DNA from: Exiguobacterium sp. s124
GTDB lineage: Bacteria > Bacillota > Bacilli > Exiguobacteriales > Exiguobacteriaceae
Direction: 5' to 3'
Assembly: GCF_018617485.1 (NCBI RefSeq)
Contig: NZ_JACSKH010000003.1
Span: 62,001 to 126,000, forward strand
DNA length: 64,000 nucleotides
Shown: positions 25,224 to 33,832 of the stretch, one piece after another
Layout of the letters: every line of letters begins with the position of its first letter
How positions within the stretch are numbered: position 1 is the first letter of the stretch
Notes under the pieces: model-generated
Databases searched by the model: none
What the model saw: the letters and a program-made list of their open reading frames with translations, nothing else
What the model was told of the DNA's origin: nothing
Position numbers and translations under genes: made by a program

Positions 25224-25934
25224 TTAAGCTTGTCGTTGAACCTTTTCCCGAAATTCGTTCGGAGTAACACCGACTTGTTTTTTAAAGACCTTCCGGAAAT
25301 ACTTATCGTCCGAAAAGCCCACTGCTTGGGCGACTTCATAGATACGCTGTCTACTCGTCTCTAACAGGCGCTTCGCTTCGTTCATCCGAATCGTCAACAC
25401 GTATTCAGACAAGTTCACGCCATATTGTTGTTTAAAACGTCGCGAGATGTACTCTCGACTTAAGTAAAATCGTTCACTCATACCTTGCAAACTCAGCTCT
25501 TCCGAAAAATGTTGTTCAATGAACATTCCAATCTGAGAAATCGGGTCACCACTCGATTCATTGACCACGTCCCCTAATGCGCGTGCCAACGTATCATTCA
25601 ATACATCGGGGTCAATCGGTTTCAACAAATAATCAAAGCTTCCATATTGGATGGCCCGTCGCATATACGAATATTCATCGTATCCTGTCAGTACGACAAG
25701 CTTAGCAAATGAAGCATGGTCGTGTACCCACTCCATCAGTTCGATGCCATCACAATGGGGCATTTGAATATCGGATAAAATGAGCGCTGGACGTTCCTGC
25801 TCGATGAGCGTCTGTGCTTCACGCCCATCCCTTGCTTCAAGTACGATCGTCACACCGAATCGTTCCCATTCACCGAGTAATTTCACCGCTTCCCTTACCG
25901 GAGATTCATCATCTACAATCAACACTTTCGTCAT
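25224..25934 (-). CDS. YesN-type response regulator with AraC DNA-binding domain
   Basis: A 236-aa regulator: receiver domain (VDDESPVREAVKLLGEWE, Asp in ILSDIQMP, Lys in YLLKPID) followed directly by a two-helix-turn-helix AraC domain (FYLSREYISRRFKQQYGVNL; VGFSDDKYFRKVFKKQVGVT). It is shorter than many YesN proteins because the middle linker is minimal. It pairs with the kinase immediately upstream (ATGA overlap). Such pairs normally control sugar ABC transporters. Confidence 0.93.
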   Translation of the reverse strand: MTKVLIVDDESPVREAVKLLGEWERFGVTIVLEARDGREAQTLIEQERPALILSDIQMPHCDGIELMEWVHDHASFAKLVVLTGYDEYSYMRRAIQYGSFDYLLKPIDPDVLNDTLARALGDVVNESSGDPISQIGMFIEQHFSEELSLQGMSERFYLSREYISRRFKQQYGVNLSEYVLTIRMNEAKRLLETSRQRIYEVAQAVGFSDDKYFRKVFKKQVGVTPNEFREKVQRQA

Positions 25935-27682
25935 GACGCCACCCCCTCAGAAGAAGCGGGGAAACGCATCACAATTCGAAAACCGCCTGTTTCAGGTGTA
26001 GCCAACATAAATTTTGCCTCCCGATTATAGTTTAACATGAGTCGATCACGAATGTTTCGTAATCCTGTGCCTTCTGTGTCATAAAATGTCGAATCGCTTT
26101 GCTCGATTCGTGACATGACCCGTTCCCATTCCTCGGCCGTCAGCGAACGACCACTGTTCTCACAGCGAATCACAAGTGACGTATGATCCATACAGGCCGT
26201 CACCTCAAATCGATTTGCTAATGCAGACCCGTCCCGTTCGAAACCGTGTTTAAAGAAGTTCTCTGCCAACGGCTGTAAAATCATCTTTGGGACAATCAGT
26301 TCATGTAGTTCCTCAGGGATTGAGACAATCACTTGAAACTGATTTGGAAACCGTACGTCTTGAAGACGAATGTATGAGTTCAAATGCTCGATTTCTCGCT
26401 TTAGCGTAACCATCGACTCTTCTGGATGCATCGTATAGCGCATCATCGAAGAGAGTTGCGTAATCAATCGATAAACCGTTTTGCCCTCTCCTTTTAACGC
26501 CAACGTTCCAATCGACTGCAACGCATTGAATAAGAAATGCGGGTTGGTTTGCGCCTGAAGTGTGCGCAGCTCGTTCGTTCGATTCTCTAAGGCGAGCTTA
26601 TACTCTCGTTGAATCAAATCATCGATCCGTTCAATCATTCGCTTGAACTGTCTCCCAAGTACGCCAAACTCATCATTTCCGAGGGAATCAAATGAGACGG
26701 TCATGTCTCCTTGCTCGATTCGCCAAATGTTCGAGGTCAATGTCTTGATTGGAGTCGTCAATTTCATCGAGGCATACGTCGCTCCGATCAATGCCAAGAT
26801 GAGCGAGACAATCCCGACAAGCAAGATGATGAACGACGTTCGTGAGGCCGGTTCGGTCAAGAGTTCATCCGGGATCGATTTACCGACATAAAACTGTTGA
26901 TGGTCGAACTCGAAGGTTTTCGTGATCTGATGGTGTTTTCCGTCTGTCGAAATCGACCGCGGTTGAAACGAAGTCGGGATCTCCCCTTCACCGAGGTGGG
27001 CGAACACGCGGTTATCCTCACCGACAAACCATAAACTTTCTTCCGGATTATTCTGCAGAGAGGCCAACTGTCCGATAAATAAATTTTCAGGGATATCAAG
27101 CGATAGAATAGCAAGCGGTTCATCCGTTTCAATTTTATCGAGTCTAAAATGAAGCGTCACGACGTCCTCTTGCGTCATAATCGGTCCAAAATCATGATAA
27201 GGAATGAGTGGATGGGAAGCTTCCAATAGAACACGACTTTTTGGATTCTCTAAAAGCTGTTGCTGGACGACACTTGGTTCTTTTTTCGAGCGCGGGGATA
27301 CTTTCATCTTGTACGCTGCGAACGAATCCATATCTTCGAGCATCAACAGCTGAATTTGCGCCACGTCTTCACGGGACAAATACATCGCAAGTAGAGCACG
27401 TCGCACTTCAATCTCCGTTTCTCTTAATGAAAGACCCGGTCCGTACTCTAAAATATCCAATACATCGCGGTCGGCATATAGACTCGTGGGAAGCCGACTC
27501 AAATCAGAGATGTAGCGCTCCATCTGACGTGTGCCTCGTTCGAGCGACCATTCGGTCATCTCGAGACCACGTTCACGCTCCCGATCTTTTACATACCAAA
27601 ATGAAACAATCGTCGCTAAAATGACTGGCACGATAATCGTCAACGCAATCATTCCCGTTAACTTTGTCCGAATGCTATTCAC
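25931..27682 (-). CDS. YesM-type sensor histidine kinase
   Basis: A 583-aa kinase. Two membrane helices (IALTIIVPVILATIVSFWY near residue 15; FIILLVGIVSLILALIGA near 285) bracket a large extracellular sensor domain, followed by HAMP (TTPIKTLTSNIWRIEQGDMT), a His_kinase box with QTNPHFLFNALQSIG, and a C-terminal ATPase domain (GTGLRNIRDRL). GTG start behind GGAGGG. The ligand is unknown; family members sense oligosaccharides or peptides. A near-perfect cre palindrome lies 38 bp upstream. Confidence 0.93.
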   Translation of the reverse strand: MNSIRTKLTGMIALTIIVPVILATIVSFWYVKDRERERGLEMTEWSLERGTRQMERYISDLSRLPTSLYADRDVLDILEYGPGLSLRETEIEVRRALLAMYLSREDVAQIQLLMLEDMDSFAAYKMKVSPRSKKEPSVVQQQLLENPKSRVLLEASHPLIPYHDFGPIMTQEDVVTLHFRLDKIETDEPLAILSLDIPENLFIGQLASLQNNPEESLWFVGEDNRVFAHLGEGEIPTSFQPRSISTDGKHHQITKTFEFDHQQFYVGKSIPDELLTEPASRTSFIILLVGIVSLILALIGATYASMKLTTPIKTLTSNIWRIEQGDMTVSFDSLGNDEFGVLGRQFKRMIERIDDLIQREYKLALENRTNELRTLQAQTNPHFLFNALQSIGTLALKGEGKTVYRLITQLSSMMRYTMHPEESMVTLKREIEHLNSYIRLQDVRFPNQFQVIVSIPEELHELIVPKMILQPLAENFFKHGFERDGSALANRFEVTACMDHTSLVIRCENSGRSLTAEEWERVMSRIEQSDSTFYDTEGTGLRNIRDRLMLNYNREAKFMLATPETGGFRIVMRFPASSEGVAS

Positions 27683-27719
27683 CGATCTCCCTCCTACTCC
27701 AACAGTATATCACGCGTTA

Positions 27720-27733
27720 TGCAAACGTTTGCA
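27720..27733. promoter_or_regulatory. cre-like palindrome before the YesMN-deoD operon
   Basis: TGCAAACGTTTGCA is a perfect 14-bp palindrome matching the CcpA/LacI-family core (TGNAAACGNTTNCA). It sits 38 bp before the kinase start, overlapping the expected promoter, so catabolite repression is likely. Confidence 0.6.
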
Positions 27734-27740
27734 AAAAAAC

Positions 27741-27774
27741 CTAAAAAAAAACCCTCGTCTCTTTTGAGACAAGG
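27741..27774 (-). terminator. Terminator of the M48-ankyrin gene
   Basis: A 9-bp stem with one mismatch (27753-27761 with 27766-27774) is followed on the minus strand by a run of nine T. Confidence 0.8.
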
Positions 27775-27783
27775 AGATTTCCG

Positions 27784-29001
27784 TTATTCATAGGATTCCA
27801 TTAACTCAATGAGTTCAGGACCATGACCCCAATCACGTGCCGTGTCAATCGGTGTCATCCCGCTGTCGTTTTCGAGTGTGACGTCAGCTCCGTTATCTAG
27901 CAAGAGTTGAACCGTTTCTTCATCAACCTCATCATTGTAGAACAAGTTGTGAAGGGGTGTTTCGCCGTACTCGTCTTGGACGTTCACGTCAGCACCGTTT
28001 AATAGTTCCGCTTCAATCTCTTCATAGCTCGCATTGTTATACGTCAATTCTTGAATCGGTTCTTCCCATTCAAGTGCCCAGTCATCTCCAAAGTCTTCGG
28101 TCATGCCTGCTGATACGATTTCGGTCAAATCATCACTCATCACGAGTAAGGCGATGATGGCTCCGTTCCCGATCACCGTCAACAACACCATCGAAATGAT
28201 TGAAGCTTTCACATATCCAGCCGTCTTGAATACCGGAACGTTTTCTTCACCGGCAGATGTTGCAATCGATGCGATTCGCTTCGGCAACGTTGGATGTGTC
28301 GACAACAATTCACTATACTTCGCAATAAATCCGTTTTCCCGACTTGCTTCATATAAATAGTCAAACTCATTCACTTCTTTCGCGAGCGGCCCCCCGATCG
28401 CGAGAACCGTTAATGCACGTTTCGCCGCCCCGAAATCTTGAATGTAATGGGCAGCCATCCGGTCACACGTATATTCACAAGCGCGTGAATAGGCAGAACC
28501 TAAGAAAGGAATGATACTTCCTAGCAAGATGACCCACTGTTTTTGGACATGGTTTCGGCGAATGTGCGCCAGCTCGTGCGCGATGACGAACTCCACTTCT
28601 TTCGTCTGACCCGTCCGTGTCAATTCCACAACATCCGAATACAAAATGACCATATTCTTTTGGAAGAAACGAGTGGCAAAAGCGTTTAGCACACCGCCCG
28701 CTTGTAAAATATACACATCCGGTAACAAGCGGATGCCCATATCTGCCCCGACACGTTGGACCATGTCATGGAGTTCTGTGAACTGACGAGCCGTCACTTT
28801 GACACCGTTCGTCCGAATGTACCCGATTTGAATCCAGTGCGTAAAGAGCGAGAGCGATACGATTGTACCGATGATCCATAAAAATAGACCAAATGAGGCT
28901 ACCGTCAACACGACCCCGAGGATCAACACGAGTACGCTTGCTGCAACTAAAAGTGAGAAGTATAATTTTTCTCGTTTATGTACCAAGTTTGAATGATTCA
29001 T
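27784..29001 (-). CDS. M48-family membrane metalloprotease with C-terminal ankyrin repeats
   Basis: A 405-aa fusion. Residues 15-55 hold two membrane helices; residues 70-270 form a peptidase M48 domain with zinc motif HELAH (142-146), a third-ligand Glu near 176 (CEYTCDRMAAHY) and THPTLPKRI; residues 270-290 are another helix. From about 318 to 400 come two to three ankyrin-like units (NGADVNVQDEYGETPLHNLF; LLDNGADVTLENDSGMTPID). HtpX-like proteases degrade misfolded membrane proteins; the ankyrin tail could recruit substrates or partners. Single-gene unit. Confidence 0.88.
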   Translation of the reverse strand: MNHSNLVHKREKLYFSLLVAASVLVLILGVVLTVASFGLFLWIIGTIVSLSLFTHWIQIGYIRTNGVKVTARQFTELHDMVQRVGADMGIRLLPDVYILQAGGVLNAFATRFFQKNMVILYSDVVELTRTGQTKEVEFVIAHELAHIRRNHVQKQWVILLGSIIPFLGSAYSRACEYTCDRMAAHYIQDFGAAKRALTVLAIGGPLAKEVNEFDYLYEASRENGFIAKYSELLSTHPTLPKRIASIATSAGEENVPVFKTAGYVKASIISMVLLTVIGNGAIIALLVMSDDLTEIVSAGMTEDFGDDWALEWEEPIQELTYNNASYEEIEAELLNGADVNVQDEYGETPLHNLFYNDEVDEETVQLLLDNGADVTLENDSGMTPIDTARDWGHGPELIELMESYE

Positions 29002-29068
29002 CTAAATTCTCCTTCTTTTTCCAAAATACATGTTTAATTATACCGTTACTTCCAGAAGAAACAACGAA

Positions 29069-29100
29069 AAAAATAGAAACTGACAAAGTCGTCAGTTTCT
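29069..29100 (-). terminator. Terminator of sugar dehydrogenase gene
   Basis: AGAAACTGAC (29075-29084) pairs with GTCAGTTTCT (29091-29100), followed by TATTTTTTT on the minus strand. It overlaps the stop codon. Confidence 0.85.
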
Positions 29101-30199
29101 AGCGAATCGTTACTTGATAGAGTTGATCATCTTGCGGCTGCGGGGTGCCTCGTCCGTCCGTATTATTCGAAATAAAGTACAATGTGTCGTCTTCTAACCA
29201 CACATCACGAATCCGACCCACATCTTCGACAATCGTCGTCACTTGTTTCGTTTCTCGGTCGATGGCGACGAGACGCTTGTTCCGAAGGGTAGCCATATAG
29301 ACGTATTGCTCATCTGTCGCAATACCAGAAGGTGCCCACGACGTGTCACCTACTTCAAACCATGGTGTGACAAGGCCCTCTTGTTCTTGATTTGCCTCAA
29401 TGATCGGCCATCCGTAATTATTTCCTTCTTCAATCATATTGACCTCGTCATGCCCGCTCGCCCCATGCTCACTCGCATAAAGCATGTCGTCAATCCGACT
29501 CAGACCTTGGGGATTCCGATGACCTAGGGAATAAATCCAGTCGGTCGGTTCACCTTCACCCGATAATGGGATTCGTATAATCTTTCCGGCTAACGATGAT
29601 TCGTCTTGTGCGAGTTCAGGCACGAGCGCATCTCCCGTCGTCACCCAAAGGTTCTCACCGTCCAGCAATAGGCGACCCCCGTTGTGGAAACGCGCACCAG
29701 GAATCTCATCAAGTAAGACATTCGTCTCTTCAAAGCGTTCTCCATCCCACGTCAACTCGACGACACGATTTTGAACATTTCTTCCTGACGATCCGTACGT
29801 GTGATACGCGTAAAGTTTACCGCTCGATTCAAAATCTTCGCTTAACGCAAGACCAAGGAGTCCTCCTTCACCAATCTCGAACACGCTTTCCTCGAAGTTC
29901 ACGTCTTGTCGGGTTACGCCACCCGAACCGTCAATGACGGTGATGGTACCACCACGTTCTGATACGAGCCATCCGTCCTCTGTCCGAACGAGTGACCACG
30001 GGATGGCCAAGTTCTCGGCAACTGTCGTCACCTCACCAATTTCGAGTCCCGATTCTTTCGTCGTGCCCGTCTCACGATCAGTCTCTGACTCATTACGTGT
30101 CGACTCTTCTGAAACTCGTGGTTCTGTTCCTTCGTTCGTTTGTTCTGGCGTACATCCCATCAGAAACAACAATGTCACAATCCCGATTTGACGTTTCAT
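29099..30199 (-). CDS. PQQ-type sugar dehydrogenase family lipoprotein (GSDH)
   Basis: A 366-aa secreted lipoprotein: signal with lipobox LFLMGC (Cys near 16), a Ser/Thr/Glu-rich linker to about residue 48, then a six-bladed beta-propeller of the glucose/sorbosone dehydrogenase family (VAENLAIPWSL, YTYHTYGSSG-like block, the GARFHNGGRLLLDGENLWVT and LGHRNPQGLS motifs, ASEHGASGHDEVN). Related soluble enzymes oxidise aldoses with PQQ. Whether this organism makes PQQ is unknown, so the activity may differ. Confidence 0.88.
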   Translation of the reverse strand: MKRQIGIVTLLFLMGCTPEQTNEGTEPRVSEESTRNESETDRETGTTKESGLEIGEVTTVAENLAIPWSLVRTEDGWLVSERGGTITVIDGSGGVTRQDVNFEESVFEIGEGGLLGLALSEDFESSGKLYAYHTYGSSGRNVQNRVVELTWDGERFEETNVLLDEIPGARFHNGGRLLLDGENLWVTTGDALVPELAQDESSLAGKIIRIPLSGEGEPTDWIYSLGHRNPQGLSRIDDMLYASEHGASGHDEVNMIEEGNNYGWPIIEANQEQEGLVTPWFEVGDTSWAPSGIATDEQYVYMATLRNKRLVAIDRETKQVTTIVEDVGRIRDVWLEDDTLYFISNNTDGRGTPQPQDDQLYQVTIR

Positions 30200-30236
30200 G
30201 TCGGTTCGCCTCCCTTTTCCTCATCATACCCTTGTT

Positions 30237-31697
30237 TCACGAGCGTTGTGAAGGTTCCGGTGGGCGGGCTGGCAAGCGAGACGAGATGACGAACGCGATG
30301 ATGGCCGCGACCATCGCCCCGATAAAGATGCTGTTCAATCCGGTCGCGATGATTTGTTCTCCTTGCAGTCGAACAGATGCGTTCAACGTCTCCGTGACGC
30401 TCTGATTGAAGAAATCTTCTAATGAAACTTGAGATAACGCCTCGCCGTTCTTAAAGTCATTGAGTACGACAAAGTTAAAGACGGCCCCAAACACGGCAAC
30501 GCCGAGCGTTTGACCAACCGTACTCAAAAATGAGTTGGTCGCCGTCGCTGTTCCACGCTGTTGATACGAGACGACAGTTTGCAGGACAACGATAAACATC
30601 GGTTGAGACAATCCGAATCCGACGCCAATCAGCGCCACTGCACCGTATACCCACACATCCGCACTCGATTGCGATAACAGTGTCAACGTGAGTGTCCCGA
30701 TGATCAGTAAACCCATTCCAATCAAGGCGCGCCGTCTCGGAGAAGCCACACCAAGTGTACGTCCACCGATAATCGATGTGAACGTCCACGCGACCGATAA
30801 TGGCATCAACATAAATCCAGCCTCTGTCGCTGATTTCCCTAACACAGCCTGTGCCCAAATCGGGATGTATGCGGACATCGAGACGAGCACCCATGCTGCA
30901 AAAAAGACTGACCCGTTGATGGCAGCAATCGTCGGTTGCTTCAATAATTCAAACGGTAACAACGGAGATGTCGCTTTTCGTTCGGATACGAAGAAACCAA
31001 CTAATAAAACGATACTGAATAGTCCACTGGCAACAATGGTCGTCGTCCATTCATTCGTCTCACTGAATGTAATGAGCGCATATAGAAATGCGGTCGTCCC
31101 ACCCGCGAACAAAAGAGCGCCTTTCAAGTCAATCCGTTCAGTCGTCTCAGCGACTTTCTCTTTATAGAAGATGACGATCATGATGAACGAAAGTAACGCG
31201 AATGGCACGTTCAACAAGAAGACGTAGCGCCATGACAACGTTTCGACCAAAAAGCCGCCGATGACCGGACCGAGTACACCCGATACGCCCCATACGGCAC
31301 TTAAAATCCCTTGAATCTTTCCACGTTCCTCATATTTGTATAGATCACCGATAATCGTCATCGAAATCGGAAGCACCGCACCAGCCCCTAGACCTTGCAA
31401 CGCCCGAAAGACAATCAACTGTTCCATCGACGTGGCTAACCCACATAAGAGTGAGGATAACGTGAACAACCCGATTCCAAACAAGAGGACACGTTTTCGT
31501 CCGAATAAATCCGCAACTTTCCCATAAATCGGAGTCGATACGGCCGTAAATAGTAAGAAGGCCGCAAACACCCAGCTGACGAGCGTTGCCCCGTTCAACT
31601 CACTGGCGATTACAGGAGTCGCAACCGATACGACGGTCCCTTCAATCGCGGCTAAGAAGGTCGCCAACAAGAGGGCAACCGTCACATTTTTTCTCAT
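30237..31697 (-). CDS. MFS multidrug exporter, DHA2 (14-TM) family
   Basis: A 486-aa protein with 14 predicted helices. It has motif A (GKVADLFGRKRVLLFG), motif C-like GVSGVLGPVIGGFLVE in helix 5 and an acidic residue in helix 1 (FLAAIEGTVVSVATPVIA), all marks of proton-coupled drug exporters such as Mdr/EmrB. The start is MRKNVTVA behind GGGGAG. The substrate is unknown. Last gene before the nos block, but separated by a terminator. Confidence 0.9.
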   Translation of the reverse strand: MRKNVTVALLLATFLAAIEGTVVSVATPVIASELNGATLVSWVFAAFLLFTAVSTPIYGKVADLFGRKRVLLFGIGLFTLSSLLCGLATSMEQLIVFRALQGLGAGAVLPISMTIIGDLYKYEERGKIQGILSAVWGVSGVLGPVIGGFLVETLSWRYVFLLNVPFALLSFIMIVIFYKEKVAETTERIDLKGALLFAGGTTAFLYALITFSETNEWTTTIVASGLFSIVLLVGFFVSERKATSPLLPFELLKQPTIAAINGSVFFAAWVLVSMSAYIPIWAQAVLGKSATEAGFMLMPLSVAWTFTSIIGGRTLGVASPRRRALIGMGLLIIGTLTLTLLSQSSADVWVYGAVALIGVGFGLSQPMFIVVLQTVVSYQQRGTATATNSFLSTVGQTLGVAVFGAVFNFVVLNDFKNGEALSQVSLEDFFNQSVTETLNASVRLQGEQIIATGLNSIFIGAMVAAIIAFVISSRLPARPPEPSQRS

Positions 31698-31712
31698 ACA
31701 TTCCATCTCCCC

Positions 31713-31749
31713 AAAAAAATAGTGGCGTCGGAAGGTTCCGAACACCACT
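31713..31749 (-). terminator. Terminator of the nosDLYF operon
   Basis: An imperfect stem (AGTGGCGTCGGAA at 31721 with TTCCGAACACCACT ending 31749) is followed on the minus strand by ATTTTTTTGG, directly after nosF. Confidence 0.78.
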
Positions 31750-31760
31750 TCAACTGTCTA

Positions 31761-32480
31761 TTATTTTGTGCGAGCCACGTGCATTTGACAAGTGTCATCT
31801 TGCGATTCGAAAAAGAATTCTCTTAGCCGTTCGTAAGCGGCTTGTTGTTCATGAACGTTTACCTTCCCACAAATGGTACCCGCTCTCATCATCCAGACTT
31901 CATCTGACAACATAGCCGCCACATCTAATTGGTGAGTTGAAAACACAATCGTCGCCCCTCGTTTCGCCTCTTCGCGTAGTAAGTCTTGAAGCATTCGCAT
32001 CCAGATGGGGTCCAATCCGTTCGTCGGTTCATCTAATAGTAGGATATCTGCCGCATTGACGAGTGCTTGTGCCAAAAGGAGGCGTTGTCGCATTCCTTTA
32101 GATAGTTCGGTGACGCGCTTCTGCTTATGCTCGTACAACCCGACCCGCTTTAGAGTCTCGGGAGTCGGTCGTGCCTCTTGTAGGATCGCATAATAGGCGA
32201 ACGTCTCTTCAACCGTCCATGTGTCATCAAACGAAAAGTCGTCAGGCATATACCCAAAGCTTTGATTGTATTTCCTTCGTTCTGTTGTCGTGTAGCCGTT
32301 CAACTGAATGACCCCGGTGCTTGGTTCGATTGTACCGTTCATCAGATTCAAAAGCGTCGACTTCCCAGCTCCGTTGCTCCCGCATAAAGCAACGATTCGC
32401 CCCGATGCAATCTCTTCACGAATCGGATAGAGCGACCACGTATCGCCATATTTTTTACCTACGTCTATACAATGAATCAT
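31761..32480 (-). CDS. nosF: NosF-like ABC transporter ATPase
   Basis: A 239-aa ATPase: Walker A GSNGAGKST, signature LSKGMRQRL, Walker B ILLLDEPTNGLD and His in STHQLDVAAML. I start at MIHCIDVGKKYG behind GGAGG; this ATG overlaps the permease stop by four bases. Adjacent nosD, nosL and nosY homologs identify it as the NosF energiser of the copper/sulfur module that in denitrifiers matures N2O reductase. No nosZ is present nearby. Confidence 0.85.
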   Translation of the reverse strand: MIHCIDVGKKYGDTWSLYPIREEIASGRIVALCGSNGAGKSTLLNLMNGTIEPSTGVIQLNGYTTTERRKYNQSFGYMPDDFSFDDTWTVEETFAYYAILQEARPTPETLKRVGLYEHKQKRVTELSKGMRQRLLLAQALVNAADILLLDEPTNGLDPIWMRMLQDLLREEAKRGATIVFSTHQLDVAAMLSDEVWMMRAGTICGKVNVHEQQAAYERLREFFFESQDDTCQMHVARTK

Positions 32481-33268
32481 GATGTTTTCCTCCAAGCCAT
32501 TTTCGAAGCAAGCCATAACAAGAGACCACTCGTCGCTAATAAGGTAGCCCAGACTACGACAGATCCAACCGGTTGATTCATCCAAGTTAATAACTGAAGG
32601 TAGACACTTCCGAAAATATCGGGAGACGACACTGATGTACTTGCCCAAATTCGCATCAAATCAAATCCATTCACGAACAGCGAGGCAATCATCCCATTCA
32701 CTTGTATGCCGTAAGGAAGCCAGGAAATGATTGTCACGAGAATCGTCGGCCACAATAACACGAAGACGACCCACGTTAAAAAGGCGAGCAACATCGCCCG
32801 GATTCTCTTACGACCAAGCAATCCAAGCAACGTACCGAGTGCCGTCGCATAAATTGTTAATCCGGTCGCGTATGCGAACAGAATGATCCATGTTGTAAAC
32901 GATTGCCCGACAACGAGCGACGCGATGAGGAATGCTAGTAATAGAACGAGCACTTGTGTGACCAAAAACGAACTGAAGCGAATGAAAATGAACTTCCATT
33001 TCGGATACGTGAATGTCGAAAGCAAGTTCAATCGCTTCGACTCCCGCTCTTGTCCCCAATGAAGCGCAGTCGTCAATAAGATAAAGAGCGGAAGTAATAG
33101 TCCGAGCACTGTGATGAGCGTCGCACTGATATTCGTATAGTCCGCAGCAATCGGCAGAGCTTGTCCGATTCCCCCGAGTAGAACGAGCGTGATGACCCAT
33201 GTCAGGAGAAAGGCATAGTTCTCTCGCTTTCGAAGGCTACGTGCCCATTCCATTCTCCATAAAGACAT
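32477..33268 (-). CDS. nosY: NosY-like ABC permease
   Basis: A 263-aa membrane protein with six predicted helices (for example FLLTWVITLVLLGGIGQAL, FLVTQVLVLLLAFLIASLVV, LLATSGLLLWLASKMAW). The VNGFDLMRIWA segment near residue 205 resembles the NosY signature before the last periplasmic region. It starts three bases after the nosL stop. With NosF it would form a transporter whose periplasmic partner is NosD. Confidence 0.83.
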   Translation of the reverse strand: MSLWRMEWARSLRKRENYAFLLTWVITLVLLGGIGQALPIAADYTNISATLITVLGLLLPLFILLTTALHWGQERESKRLNLLSTFTYPKWKFIFIRFSSFLVTQVLVLLLAFLIASLVVGQSFTTWIILFAYATGLTIYATALGTLLGLLGRKRIRAMLLAFLTWVVFVLLWPTILVTIISWLPYGIQVNGMIASLFVNGFDLMRIWASTSVSSPDIFGSVYLQLLTWMNQPVGSVVVWATLLATSGLLLWLASKMAWRKTS

Positions 33269-33271
33269 CAG

Positions 33272-33832
33272 TTACTGCCCTTCTTCTTCCGTATCCATCT
33301 CCATGTCCATCTCACTATCTTGGTCCATTCCGTCCATCGAACCTTCGCCGTCCATCATCATATTCATCTCGCCGCGTTCCCATGTATGATCTTTCAATTG
33401 ATCAAAGTCCATCATTTCGCCACCGTTTTCTTCCATATACGCTTCTGCGTCTGCTTCTTTTGCGAATGAAAGAATATTGTAAGCCATCGGTGTTTTCGAC
33501 TCTTTGTCATAAACGAACATCGCCTCGTCTAATTCGACCCAATCTTTCGTATTGAAGTCTTTTACATACATGGCAGCAATATCTTCTTCTTTTTGTTCAG
33601 GATACCAATCACGCATCAAACATCCGATATCATCGAACGCATATCCTTTTTCATTCTCCATAATCGCTTCCGCCGCAAACTGTTCATCCATGATCTTCAT
33701 CTTACACACTTCGCACTCTGTTTCTCCCCATTTGATGTCAAACGGTTCTGCCGATGCACTTGAACATGCCCCAAGCGCTAAAGATAATCCTGCTACTGAT
33801 AATAGTCCTGCTACTTGTTTATACGATTTCAT
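33272..33832 (-). CDS. nosL: NosL-like copper-chaperone lipoprotein with Met-rich tail
   Basis: A 186-aa lipoprotein: signal with lipobox LALGAC (Cys 23), NosL domain with the metal motif CEVCKMKIMDEQFAAE (Cys 40 and 43), GYAFDDIGCLMRDW and KTPMAYNILSFA. Residues 155-180 form an unusual Met/Asp/Glu-rich tail (nine Met in 26 residues), a likely extra Cu(I) site. I start at MKSYKQVAG behind GGGAGGA. The start lies inside the end of nosD (14-base overlap). NosL delivers copper in N2O reductase assembly. Confidence 0.88.
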   Translation of the reverse strand: MKSYKQVAGLLSVAGLSLALGACSSASAEPFDIKWGETECEVCKMKIMDEQFAAEAIMENEKGYAFDDIGCLMRDWYPEQKEEDIAAMYVKDFNTKDWVELDEAMFVYDKESKTPMAYNILSFAKEADAEAYMEENGGEMMDFDQLKDHTWERGEMNMMMDGEGSMDGMDQDSEMDMEMDTEEEGQ

